Of a stretch of 64,000 nt of DNA, positions 24,713 to 32,815 are shown in pieces; position 1 is the first letter of the stretch, and each line of letters starts with the position of its first letter. The notes under the pieces are model-generated. The model was not told where the DNA came from. It searched no databases and saw nothing but the letters and a program-made list of their open reading frames with translations. The position numbers were made by a program, and so were the translations under genes. The DNA is from Spongisporangium articulatum (GTDB lineage: Bacteria; Actinomycetota; Actinomycetes; Actinomycetales; Kineosporiaceae), in NCBI RefSeq assembly GCF_044465595.1, contig NZ_JBITLV010000003.1:124001-188000 (forward strand), read 5' to 3'.

Positions 24713-25839
24713 GCGCCGTGGACGTGGCGCCCGTCCGGTGGGACGCCGGGACTGGCGCGTTCGTGGTGACCGGCTTCGAGGAGGCGTCGGCCGTGCTGCG
24801 CGGCTCCGGTTGGAGCAGCGACCCCGCCAACAGCCCGCTGGCCCCGCCGGAGGCCACCGAGGTGCCCAGCACGTTGATGCTGTTCCGCGACCCGCCCGAC
24901 CACACCCGGCTGCGCCGGCTGGTGGCGCCCTCGTTCACCGCCCGCAGCATCGAGGCGCTGCGGCCCCGGGTGGCCGCGGTCGTCGAGGCCTGCCTGGACG
25001 AGCTCGACGCGCTCGTCGCCGACGGCGAGGAGGTCGACCTGCTGGCCGACTTCGGCTACCTGGTGCCGATGGCGGTGATCGCCGAACTGCTCGACGTCGG
25101 GGTCGACGGCGCCGAGGTGTTCCTCGAGCAGACCCCACGCCTGGTCAAACTGCTGGAGATCGACGCCGGCCCGGACGATCTCTCGGAGGCCGTGGCCGCC
25201 GCGCTCGAGGTGACGATGTTCCTCACCCCGGTGCTGGCGCAGCGGCGGGCCGCCGGCCCGGAGGGCACGGTCGGCACGGACTTCATCAGCTCGTTGCTGG
25301 CCACCGACCTGAGCCTCGACGAGGTACTCGGCACGTGCGTGCTGCTGTTGGCGGCCGGGCACGAGACCACCGCCAACCTGATCGCCAACGGCGCGCAGAC
25401 GCTGATGGAGCACCCCGACCAGGTCACGCACCTGCACGCCGACCCGGCCCGGGCCGTGGAGGAGCTGCTGCGCCTGCACGGCCCCGTGAAGCTCATCGGG
25501 CGGACCGCGCTCGGCGACCAGACGGTGGGCGGCGTCCAGGTGCCCGCGGGCAGCCAGGTCCTCCTGCTGGTCGACGCCGCCGGTCGCGACCCGCGCCGCT
25601 GGCCCGACCCCGACCGGGTCGACCTGACCCGGAACGGCCCGGCGGGGCTCGGTTTCGGCGCAGGCATCCACTTCTGCCTCGGGGCCGCGCTGGCCCGGCT
25701 GGAGGCCGCCGAGGCGCTGACGAGGTTCTTCGCCCGGTTCCCCGGCGCGCAGCGGCGCGATCCGAGCCCGAGGTGGCGGGCGTCGTCCACCTTCCACGGC
25801 CTGGAGGCGCTACCCGTCCGGCTGCCGGTCCACCTGTGA
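24709..25839 (+). CDS. Cytochrome P450
   Basis: A 376-residue soluble bacterial P450, slightly short for the class. Visible motifs are the I-helix oxygen-activation AGHETTANLI, the K-helix ExxR (EELLR), and the haem-binding loop GFGAGIHFCLGAALAR with the axial Cys near residue 323. GTG 24709 overlaps the AarF stop and is the first start before the P450 homology (GAFVVTGFEEASAVL); the usual ~20-residue N-terminal segment is thus brief. Substrate and redox partners are not apparent; no ferredoxin gene is adjacent. Coupling to an ABC1/UbiB-type kinase could hint at an isoprenoid or quinone substrate, which is speculative. Confidence 0.92.
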   Translation: MSAVDVAPVRWDAGTGAFVVTGFEEASAVLRGSGWSSDPANSPLAPPEATEVPSTLMLFRDPPDHTRLRRLVAPSFTARSIEALRPRVAAVVEACLDELDALVADGEEVDLLADFGYLVPMAVIAELLDVGVDGAEVFLEQTPRLVKLLEIDAGPDDLSEAVAAALEVTMFLTPVLAQRRAAGPEGTVGTDFISSLLATDLSLDEVLGTCVLLLAAGHETTANLIANGAQTLMEHPDQVTHLHADPARAVEELLRLHGPVKLIGRTALGDQTVGGVQVPAGSQVLLLVDAAGRDPRRWPDPDRVDLTRNGPAGLGFGAGIHFCLGAALARLEAAEALTRFFARFPGAQRRDPSPRWRASSTFHGLEALPVRLPVHL

Positions 25840-25849
25840 CCCCCTCGGC

Positions 25850-27955
25850 TCAGGCCGGGACGGAGCCGAGCACCTCGGTGGCGTGCTGCACGAGCATCGG
25901 GATGTCGAGGATGAGCGCCACGTCGCCGTTGCCCAGGATCGTCGACCCGCCGACCCCTCGGACCTGACCGAACATGTCCCCGAGCGGCTTGATCACGGTC
26001 TGGAACTCGCCGCGCAGCGTGTCCACGACCAGGCCGGTCTTGGTGCCCGCGTACTCGACCACCACGACGTTCTCCCGGCGCGGCCGGTGGCCCGGCAGGC
26101 CGAACAGGGACCGCAGGCTGACGTACGGCAGCGCCTCACCGCGCAGGTTCATGACCTCCTGCCGCCCGTTCTGGGCCGGCAGCTCGACGCACTCCAGCAC
26201 GCGGTCCAGCGGGATCACGTACGTGGCGTCGCCGACCCCCACCATGAAGCCGTCGATGATCGCCAGGGTGAGCGGCAGACGGATCCGGAACGTCGTCCCC
26301 TCACCGGCCCGACTGCTGACGTCGATGGTGCCGCGCAGCGCCGTCACGTTGCGCTTCACCACGTCCATGCCCACGCCCCGGCCGGACAGGTCGGAAACCT
26401 GTTGCGCCGTCGAGAAACCGGGTTCGAAGATCAGGGCGAAGGTCTCCTGCTCGGTGAGTACCGTGCCCGGCGCGATCACCCCACGCTGCACCGCGATCTC
26501 GTGCACCCGTGCCGCGTCGATGCCCGCCCCGTCGTCCTTGATCTCGATCACGATGCTGCCCGAGTCGTGAAAGGCGTTGAGCGTCAACGTGCCCCGTGGG
26601 TTCTTGCCCCGCTCACGGCGCACCTGCGGCGACTCGACACCGTGGTCGAGGGCGTTGCGGACCAGATGCATGAGCGGGTCGCCGATCTGCTCCACCAGCG
26701 CCTTGTCGACCTCGGTGTCCCCGCCGCTGATCGCGAGGGTGACCTCCTTGCCGAGCGCCGAGCTGACGTCACGCACGACGCGCTGGAAGCGGCTGAACGT
26801 CGTCCCGATCGGCACCATCCGCAGCTGGAGGGTGCTGTCGCGGACCTCCTCCACGAGGCGCATGACCTCGGCGAAGGCGTTCTCCAGCTGCTCGTCACCG
26901 CTGGTGCGCACGCGCATGCCCGCGCCGGCCCCGGCGATCACCAGCTCACCCACGGCGTCCACGAGGCGATCGAGCCGCCCCGCGTCCACGCGGATCGACT
27001 GGGCCTCCGCGGACGGCGCGGCCGGCACGGGCCGGGCCGCACCGCCCGGCGCAGCCGGGGTGGCGACCGGCGCCACCGAGTCGGCGGGAACGGCCGGGAC
27101 GGCGGGTACGGGGGTCTCGTCCGCCGCCACCGGCGTGATCTGCGTGAGGAACTCACGCACCACACCCGCCAGCTCGCCGTAGGAGTCCACGAGCGCCTCG
27201 ACGTCCTCGGGCGGGGCGCCCGCGGGCAGGGCCCGGATGTCGCTGTCGTCGGCGACGAACTCGAACACGTCCAGGACCGTCGCCAGGGGTTCGTCGGTCC
27301 GCAGGGCCACGAGGAACGCCAGGTGACAGCACTCGGCGTCGAGCTCGTCGGCCTCCGGCAGGAACTCGTGCACGGTGCGCACGGCCTCCGGGTGGCCCAG
27401 CGTGAACAGGTACCCGAGGAAGGACAGGGGGTCCATGCCGTTGCGCAGCGACTCGACCCCGAAGCGGATGCTGAGCACCAGAACGTCGGCCGCCTCGGCG
27501 GCCGGGCCGCCGTCGGCGGCGTTCTCGGTGGCCGGCTCGACGTCTGCGGCCGAGGCCTGACCGGGTACCAGGAACGGGGTCAGCGCGCTCAGCAGGCGCT
27601 CGCCGGCGGCCGGGTCGGGCTCGGGGCCACCCGACAGCCGGGCGATGAGCGCCCCCAGGTGGTCGGTGCACGGCAGCAGGGCGCCGACCACCGCGCTGGA
27701 CGGCTCGATCTCCCCGTCGCGCATCCGGTCCAGCACGCTCTCCATCACGTGGGTGAAGGAGACGATGTCGTCCAGGCCGAAGAGGCCGGCCGACCCCTTC
27801 ACGGTGTGCGCCGCGCGGAAGACGGAATTGACCGTCTCGGCGTCGTGGTCGCCACCCTCGAGCGCGAGCAGACCGGTCTCCATCGCCTCCAGCAGCTCGG
27901 CGGCCTCCACCCGGAAATTGACCAGGGCGGCCTCCATCTCGGCCTCGAAGCTCAC
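25850..27955 (-). CDS. cheA: Chemotaxis histidine kinase CheA
   Basis: A 701-residue CheA. It has an N-terminal Hpt domain with the phosphorylated histidine at about residue 50 (VFRAAHTVKGSAGLFG). A ~200-residue region without an evident CheY-binding P2 fold follows, then a Pro/Ala linker, the dimerisation domain, the ATPase domain (N-box LMHLVRNALDHGVESPQVR, G-box DDGAGIDAARV, DLSGRGVGMDVVKRNV) and a C-terminal CheW-like domain. It is the last gene of a minus-strand operon that starts with an MCP at 35284. GTG 27955 overlaps the STAS gene stop. It would autophosphorylate in the receptor array and pass phosphate to CheY and CheB. Confidence 0.95.
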   Translation of the reverse strand: MSFEAEMEAALVNFRVEAAELLEAMETGLLALEGGDHDAETVNSVFRAAHTVKGSAGLFGLDDIVSFTHVMESVLDRMRDGEIEPSSAVVGALLPCTDHLGALIARLSGGPEPDPAAGERLLSALTPFLVPGQASAADVEPATENAADGGPAAEAADVLVLSIRFGVESLRNGMDPLSFLGYLFTLGHPEAVRTVHEFLPEADELDAECCHLAFLVALRTDEPLATVLDVFEFVADDSDIRALPAGAPPEDVEALVDSYGELAGVVREFLTQITPVAADETPVPAVPAVPADSVAPVATPAAPGGAARPVPAAPSAEAQSIRVDAGRLDRLVDAVGELVIAGAGAGMRVRTSGDEQLENAFAEVMRLVEEVRDSTLQLRMVPIGTTFSRFQRVVRDVSSALGKEVTLAISGGDTEVDKALVEQIGDPLMHLVRNALDHGVESPQVRRERGKNPRGTLTLNAFHDSGSIVIEIKDDGAGIDAARVHEIAVQRGVIAPGTVLTEQETFALIFEPGFSTAQQVSDLSGRGVGMDVVKRNVTALRGTIDVSSRAGEGTTFRIRLPLTLAIIDGFMVGVGDATYVIPLDRVLECVELPAQNGRQEVMNLRGEALPYVSLRSLFGLPGHRPRRENVVVVEYAGTKTGLVVDTLRGEFQTVIKPLGDMFGQVRGVGGSTILGNGDVALILDIPMLVQHATEVLGSVPA

Positions 27956-28275
27956 CGGTCACCACCCCCGATCGTCAGGTCCTCGCGCAACCCCACCCGG
28001 TGCAGGACCTGGCGGACCGGCTCCGTCAGACCCGCCAGCGTGAGGGACTCGCCCCGCGCCGCCACCTCGCGGTACACGATCAGCAGCAGCTGCAGACCGG
28101 CCGTGTCCAGCTCCGTCACCTCGGACAGGTCGAGCTCCACCGTCCGGCCGGTGACGGGCTCCGCGGCGTACAGCGCGCCGAACCACGAGTCCTTGACCGC
28201 CGCTGCGTGGGCGACCGTGAGCTCGTGCGGCGCGGGCAGCGTCAGGGGCGCGGCGGCCGTCGTCGACGAGGTCAC
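27952..28275 (-). CDS. STAS-domain protein in chemosensory operon
   Basis: A 107-residue single STAS domain, the fold of anti-sigma-factor antagonists. The core reads TVELDLSEVTELDTAGLQLLLI. The turn is DTAG rather than the DSSG of SpoIIAA/RsbV, so the usual phosphorylated serine looks absent and an MlaB-like or docking role is more likely than a phospho-switch. It is translationally coupled on both sides (GTG 28275 overlaps the CheY stop; its stop overlaps the CheA start). STAS proteins occur in chemosensory clusters that control functions other than flagella. No cognate anti-sigma kinase is in the window. Confidence 0.85.
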   Translation of the reverse strand: MTSSTTAAAPLTLPAPHELTVAHAAAVKDSWFGALYAAEPVTGRTVELDLSEVTELDTAGLQLLLIVYREVAARGESLTLAGLTEPVRQVLHRVGLREDLTIGGGDR

Positions 28276-28640
28276 GGCATGACCAGTTTGGACACGGCGG
28301 CCAGCATCTGGGCCGGCTGGAAGGGCTTGACGACCCAGGCTTTCGCGCCCGCCGCCTGGCCCTCCTTCTTCTTGCTCTCCTCCGACTCGGTGGTGAGCAT
28401 GATGATCGGGGTGAAGCGGTAGTCCGCCAGCTTCTTCGTCTCCTTGACGAACGTGATGCCGTCCATGTTGGGCATGTTCACGTCGGAGATGATCAGGTGC
28501 ACCTTGCGGCCGTCGAGCTTCTTCAACGCGTCGGCCCCGTCCACCCCCTCGATGACCTCGTAACCGGCACCGCGCAGGGCGATCCCGACGACCTGACGGA
28601 CCGAGGCCGAGTCGTCCACCACGAGAATGGTCTTGCTCAT
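28272..28640 (-). CDS. cheY: Response regulator CheY
   Basis: A 122-residue single receiver domain. The acidic pocket is VVDDSAS, the phospho-acceptor is Asp53 in LIISDVNMPNMDG, the switch Thr is in IIMLTTESEE and the conserved Lys is in WVVKPFQP. The residues after Thr (ESEESKKKEG) match the chemotaxis CheY pattern. It has no output domain. It lies directly downstream of an MCP-like protein that may dephosphorylate it and upstream of STAS and cheA. No flagellar switch gene (fliM/fliN) is in the window, so its target is open. Confidence 0.94.
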   Translation of the reverse strand: MSKTILVVDDSASVRQVVGIALRGAGYEVIEGVDGADALKKLDGRKVHLIISDVNMPNMDGITFVKETKKLADYRFTPIIMLTTESEESKKKEGQAAGAKAWVVKPFQPAQMLAAVSKLVMP

Positions 28641-28651
28641 GTCGAGGGCTC

Positions 28652-29725
28652 CTAGAAGAAGGTGATGTCGGAATCGGACGACGGGGCGGACGAGGCGCCG
28701 GGGGCTGTCCGGGCGGGCGGGATCGCCGAGGTCGGCGAGCCGTGCAGCTCGTACTCCTCGACCATGGTGTAGCTGCCGGCCAACTGCTCCAGCAGCGCGG
28801 CGGAGTCGACCGCCTCCAGCGTGGGCGCGCCGGCCAGGACCGCGGGCAACGTCTCGATGGAGTCCCGGACGTGGGTGAGGGTCTGGCCCACCCGGTCCTG
28901 GAACTGGAACTGCACCAACGACTCCGCGATCTGGTCCTTGATCCCCTCGGTGACCTGCCCCAGCTGCTCCGAGGAGGAACGCAACCCGCCGACGAAGCCG
29001 AGCAGGTCGTCCAGGACGCCCTGCACCTTGGAGTTGGCGTCGAGCACCATGCTGCCCTCGGCCTCGGCCGTCTCGGTGGCGATGTCGAGGGCACCGCGGA
29101 TCGCGCGGCCCACCTCTTCGGCGAGGTCGTTGATGCGTTCCCCGGCCCGGCCGGAGGAGTCGGCGAGCTGCCGTACCTCCATCGCCACGACCTCGAACGC
29201 CTGCCCCGCGTCGCCGACCCGGCGGGCCTCGATCGCGGCGTTGAGGGCGAGCAGGTGCGTCTGTGCGGCGATGCGGGTGACCTCGTCGGTCATCTTCTTC
29301 ATCTGTCCGTTGAGCTCGACGAGCTGCCCCAGCTCCTGCAGGGTCCGCTGGCGCTGGGTCAGCGTCTCCTCCAGCGCCTCGACGACCTCCGCGAGCCGCC
29401 CGCGGGCCGACGCGAACACATCGACGTCGCCGGCGGCGATCGCTCCGCGGGAGGTGTTCACCGCCTCGTCGAGCAGGATCACGATCTGCCCGAAGGTCGC
29501 CGTCAGCTCGCCGACGGCGTCCTCCATCTGACGCCGTGAGCTGTCCACCTGCCGCGCCCAGACCGGCGGCAGCGTCTCACCGAGTTCGACCAGGCTGGTG
29601 ACGAAGCCGTCCACGTCCGGGCCGGTCGCGGCGACCTCGACGGGCCGGCGGCGGCCCAGGAGGAAGCCCCCGACCGCGCCCGCCGCGAGGGCCAGGATCA
29701 GGGCCGAGCCCACGATCAGCGTCAC
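28652..29725 (-). CDS. Divergent MCP-like protein with CheZ-like DxxGQ motif
   Basis: 357 residues. One N-terminal membrane helix (LIVGSALILALAAGAVGGFLLG), no sensor domain, then a long coiled-coil with an MCP signalling hairpin tip that is clearly altered: AQTHLLALNAAIEARRVGDAGQAFEVVAMEVR where classical tips read EAARAGExGRGFAVVA. After the hairpin comes QFQFQDRVGQTLTHV (Asp277...Gln281), the same D-x-x-G-Q pattern as the catalytic QDLTGQ of CheZ. The C-terminus is a disordered Pro/Ser tail ending SDSDITFF, acidic then aromatic as in CheY-binding tails. It is encoded directly upstream of cheY, in an operon that has no cheZ, cheC, cheX or fliY. GTG 29725 overlaps the CheB stop. Confidence 0.75.
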   Translation of the reverse strand: MTLIVGSALILALAAGAVGGFLLGRRRPVEVAATGPDVDGFVTSLVELGETLPPVWARQVDSSRRQMEDAVGELTATFGQIVILLDEAVNTSRGAIAAGDVDVFASARGRLAEVVEALEETLTQRQRTLQELGQLVELNGQMKKMTDEVTRIAAQTHLLALNAAIEARRVGDAGQAFEVVAMEVRQLADSSGRAGERINDLAEEVGRAIRGALDIATETAEAEGSMVLDANSKVQGVLDDLLGFVGGLRSSSEQLGQVTEGIKDQIAESLVQFQFQDRVGQTLTHVRDSIETLPAVLAGAPTLEAVDSAALLEQLAGSYTMVEEYELHGSPTSAIPPARTAPGASSAPSSDSDITFF

Positions 29726-30816
29726 TGCATACTCCTCGAGTAGTTCTCGATCGCCCCGGCCATCTCGTCCAGTGGCAACTCCCGCTCCACCGCGCCCAGC
29801 TGCTGCGCCGCCCCGGGCATCCCGTACACGACGCACGAGCGCTCGTCCTGACCGAGGGTCCGGGCCCCGGCGGTGCGCATCTTCAGCAGCCCCCGCGCCC
29901 CGTCGTCCCCCATCCCGGTCAGGATCACACCCAGTGCGTTGGCCCCGGCGTGGCGAGCCGTCGACTCGAAGAGCACATCGACCGACGGGCGGTGCCGATT
30001 GACCCGTTCCGCGTCGGTGATCTTCACCCGGTACTGGGCGCCCACCCGCTCGACCTCCATGTGCCGGCCACCGGGGGCGATCAGGATGCGCCCCGGCAGG
30101 ATGCGCTCCCCGTCCCGGCCCTCCGCGACCTCCGCCGCGCACACCCGGTTGAGCCGGGCGGCGAAGGCCGCCGTGAACTTCTCGGGCATGTGCTGGACGA
30201 CGACGATCCCCGGGTTGACCCGCGGCAGCGCCGACAGCACGAGCTCGAGCGCCTGCGTACCACCGGTGGAGGTGCCGATGGCGACCAACCGGTCCGTGGT
30301 GACGCTCAGCGGGCCCCGCGCCGGGGCCTTCGAGGCGGCGGCGTCGCCCGCGCCCCGGGACTGGGGCGGGACCTGACGGGCCAGGGTGTCCGTGGTCGCG
30401 CGCAGGCTGCGGACGTTCCCGGCGGCCGCCGCCTTGACCGCCCGCACGATCTCCCCGCCGTCCTCGGTGAGGAAGTCCCGCAGGCCGCTGGTCGGCTTGG
30501 TGACGAAACCGATGGCCCCGGCGGCCATCGCCTGCATCGTGGTCTCCGCGCCCTTCTCGGTGAGCGTCGAACAGATGACGACCGGGGTCGGGCGGACCGC
30601 CATCAGCTTGCGCAGGAAGGTGAGCCCGTCCATCCGGGGCATCTCGATGTCCAGGACGAGGGCGTCGGGCCAGTCCTTCTTCATCCGCTCCATGGCGAAG
30701 ATGGGGTCGGAGACGCTCGCCACCTCGATGTCGGGATCGTGCGCCAGGACGCTGGAGAGCACCTGACGCACGACGGCCGAGTCGTCGACCACCAGTACCT
30801 TGATCCGCCCGGTCAC
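29722..30816 (-). CDS. cheB: Chemotaxis methylesterase/glutamine deamidase CheB
   Basis: A 364-residue CheB with an N-terminal receiver (VVDDSAVVRQVL, phospho-Asp in LVLDIEMPRMDG) and a C-terminal methylesterase domain carrying the triad Ser in AIGTSTGGTQAL, His in VVQHMPEKFTAAFA and Asp in LTGMGDDGARGL. It removes methyl groups from receptor glutamates and provides adaptation opposite CheR. GTG 30816 is chosen because it overlaps the CheD stop and starts right before the receiver; the stop overlaps the MCP-like start. Confidence 0.95.
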   Translation of the reverse strand: MTGRIKVLVVDDSAVVRQVLSSVLAHDPDIEVASVSDPIFAMERMKKDWPDALVLDIEMPRMDGLTFLRKLMAVRPTPVVICSTLTEKGAETTMQAMAAGAIGFVTKPTSGLRDFLTEDGGEIVRAVKAAAAGNVRSLRATTDTLARQVPPQSRGAGDAAASKAPARGPLSVTTDRLVAIGTSTGGTQALELVLSALPRVNPGIVVVQHMPEKFTAAFAARLNRVCAAEVAEGRDGERILPGRILIAPGGRHMEVERVGAQYRVKITDAERVNRHRPSVDVLFESTARHAGANALGVILTGMGDDGARGLLKMRTAGARTLGQDERSCVVYGMPGAAQQLGAVERELPLDEMAGAIENYSRSMQ

Positions 30817-31361
30817 GCCGAGACCCCCTCGCTCATCCACAGATCAGGTACATCGGCACCGGCATGCCGGACCTCCACCCGGCCGCTGTGCAGATTCAGC
30901 CGGACGGTCCGGGGCCCGACGCCACCGACGTGCTCGGCGGCCGGCACGAGGCCCGCTCGCCTCAGCAGCGCGCGGCCGGCCGCCACGTTGCGCGCCGGGA
31001 CGTCGATCCGGTGCGCGACGGGATCGCAGTCGAACTGCCGTCCCCCGCCGAACATCTTCACCACGTACTCGTCCAGGTCGGTCGACAACCGGGACGCGCT
31101 GCGCCGGAACATCTCCAGCGCCTCGTCGGCGTAGCGGCCGTCGAGGCGCCCGGCCTCCTCGCCGGTGCGGGACCGGCTGGGCAGCAGGTAGTGGCACATC
31201 CCCCCGACGTGCAGCGCGGGATGCCACAGGGTGATGGCGACGCACGAGCCGAGCAGGGTCTCCACCCGGCCGGGCGCCCGGCCGAAGAAGAAGTCCCCGG
31301 GATGCAGGACGACGGGCGACGGGTGGTCCCGGCCGGCCGGCCCGCCCGCACCGGGGCTCAT
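30813..31361 (-). CDS. cheD: Receptor glutamine deamidase CheD
   Basis: A 182-residue CheD. Catalytic Cys lies in the hallmark TLLGSCVAITLWHP and catalytic His in VGGMCHYLLP. It deamidates receptor glutamines and in other bacteria is partnered by CheC, which is not encoded here. ATG 31361 overlaps the CheR stop (ATGA); its stop overlaps the CheB start (GTGA). Confidence 0.93.
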   Translation of the reverse strand: MSPGAGGPAGRDHPSPVVLHPGDFFFGRAPGRVETLLGSCVAITLWHPALHVGGMCHYLLPSRSRTGEEAGRLDGRYADEALEMFRRSASRLSTDLDEYVVKMFGGGRQFDCDPVAHRIDVPARNVAAGRALLRRAGLVPAAEHVGGVGPRTVRLNLHSGRVEVRHAGADVPDLWMSEGVSA

Positions 31362-32212
31362 CCGCCCTCGACCCGGTAGACCGAGGGCACCACGGGGGCG
31401 ACGCCGTCCAGGAGTCCCGTGATGCTCTCCGCATGCCCGACGACGAGGTGGCCGCCGGGCCGGATCAGGGTGTGGATCTGCCTCAGGATGTGGCGCTTGG
31501 TGTCCTCGTCGAAGTAGATCAGGACGTTGCGCAGGAAGACGATGTCGAACTGCCCCAGGGACGGCAGCTTCTCGATCAGGTTGGCCTCCCGGAAGGAGAC
31601 CCGCTCGCGCAGGTCCGACCGCAGGGTGAACCGGCCCTCGTGCGCCCCCCGACCCTTCAGCCCGTAAGCCTTGAGCAGCCGGCGCGGGATCTTCTCGGCG
31701 GCCGCCAGCGGGTACAACCCGCGGTTGGCGGTCTGCACGACGCGCCCCGACACGTCGGTCCCCACGATCTCCCAGCCGGAGGGACCGAGGGTGTCCGCCA
31801 GGACGAGCGCGATCGACCACGCCTCCTCGCCCGTCGAGCTCGCGGCGCTCCACACCCGGATCGGACGGCCCGGCGGCGGGGCCGGGAGCAGGCGCGGCAG
31901 CAGCTCGAGGTGCTGCGGCTCGCGGAAGAAGTACGTCTCGTTGGTGGTCAACAGGTCGGTGGCCACCCGCAGTTCCTCGACCGCGCCCTGCCCGGCCTCC
32001 GCCCGCGCGAGAAGCCTGACGTAGGAGGCGAAGTCGGGTAGACCGTGATGCCGCACCCGCCGATCCAGCCGGCCGAGGACGAGCGCCTCCTTGCCGGCTT
32101 TCATCACGATGCCGGTGCGCCGGCGCACGAACTCCTGGATCCAGGCGAAGTCCGCCGCGTCGATGCCGGACCGCCCGACGGCGGCGGCCGCGGGCACGGG
32201 CCCCGGCGTCAT
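31358..32212 (-). CDS. cheR: Chemotaxis receptor methyltransferase CheR
   Basis: A 284-residue SAM-dependent glutamate methyltransferase. The N-terminal helical domain is followed by TTNETYFFREPQHLELL, the SAM loop VWSAASSTGEEAWSIAL, GTDVSGRVVQTANRGLYP and FDIVFLRNVLIYFDEDTKR, all typical of CheR. ATG 32212 overlaps the CheW stop. It methylates MCPs of this operon, opposing CheB. Confidence 0.95.
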   Translation of the reverse strand: MTPGPVPAAAAVGRSGIDAADFAWIQEFVRRRTGIVMKAGKEALVLGRLDRRVRHHGLPDFASYVRLLARAEAGQGAVEELRVATDLLTTNETYFFREPQHLELLPRLLPAPPPGRPIRVWSAASSTGEEAWSIALVLADTLGPSGWEIVGTDVSGRVVQTANRGLYPLAAAEKIPRRLLKAYGLKGRGAHEGRFTLRSDLRERVSFREANLIEKLPSLGQFDIVFLRNVLIYFDEDTKRHILRQIHTLIRPGGHLVVGHAESITGLLDGVAPVVPSVYRVEGG

Positions 32213-32808
32213 CCGCCCGCTTCTCCGTCCGCGCGAGCGTCGGCCCGCACGGCGTCGGCCCGTACGGCGTCGGCCCGCACGGCGTCGGCCAGCTCGGCCG
32301 CACCCGCCAGGACCTGCGCCGTGTTCAGGACGATCAGGAAGCCGGCGTCGGCCCGGGCCATCCCGCTGATGAAGTCGGTCCGCACCCCGGCCCCGAACGC
32401 CGGCGGCGGCTCGATGTCGTCGGCCCCGAGATGGATGACCTTGTTGACGCCGTCCACCATGACGCCCACGTCCTGGGTCGCCGTGCCCTCGCCTCCGGCC
32501 CGCACCACGATGACCGCCGTCCGGCGGCGGACCTCCGTGGCCCCGTGCTCGAACCGGGCCGCGAGGTCCACGACCGGGAGCACCCGGCCGCGCAGGTTCA
32601 GCACCCCGCGGATGAAGGGCGGCATCATCGGGACCACGGTCAGCGACCGGAACTCGATGATCTCGGTGACCTGCAGGATGTCGATGGCGTACAGCTCGTC
32701 CTGCAGCGTGAAGGTGAGGTACCGGCGCTCGTCCGTCACCACGTCGTCGCGTGGTTCCGCCGGGGCCGGGACGGTGCCGGGTGCCTGCCCGGTCGCGGTC
32801 GTCGTCAT
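32209..32808 (-). CDS. cheW: Chemotaxis coupling protein CheW with DAVRA repeat tail
   Basis: A 199-residue CheW linking receptors to CheA. The SH3-like core shows YLTFTLQDELYAIDILQVTEI, PFIRGVLNLRGRVLPVVDL and the late VDGVNKVIHL...FISGMA. The C-terminus carries an unusual run of DAVRA pentapeptides, coded by a 15-bp tandem repeat at 32237-32290, followed by ARADG. ATG 32808 is 7 bp from the MCP stop. The tail is not part of the CheW fold and could vary in length between strains. Confidence 0.93.
   Translation of the reverse strand: MTTTATGQAPGTVPAPAEPRDDVVTDERRYLTFTLQDELYAIDILQVTEIIEFRSLTVVPMMPPFIRGVLNLRGRVLPVVDLAARFEHGATEVRRRTAVIVVRAGGEGTATQDVGVMVDGVNKVIHLGADDIEPPPAFGAGVRTDFISGMARADAGFLIVLNTAQVLAGAAELADAVRADAVRADAVRADARADGEAGG
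32237..32290 (-). repeat. 15-bp tandem repeat in cheW 3' end
   Basis: 3.6 copies of gcgtcggcccgcacg (second copy with t for c) in phase with the reading frame, coding the DAVRA units at the CheW C-terminus. Confidence 0.85.
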
Positions 32809-32815
32809 GGCGGCC

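Noticed and set aside
24709..25839. Assigning the P450 to the aryl-acid cluster
   Set aside because: It is 26 kb away and coupled to an AarF kinase gene; nothing in the sequence links it to the cluster.
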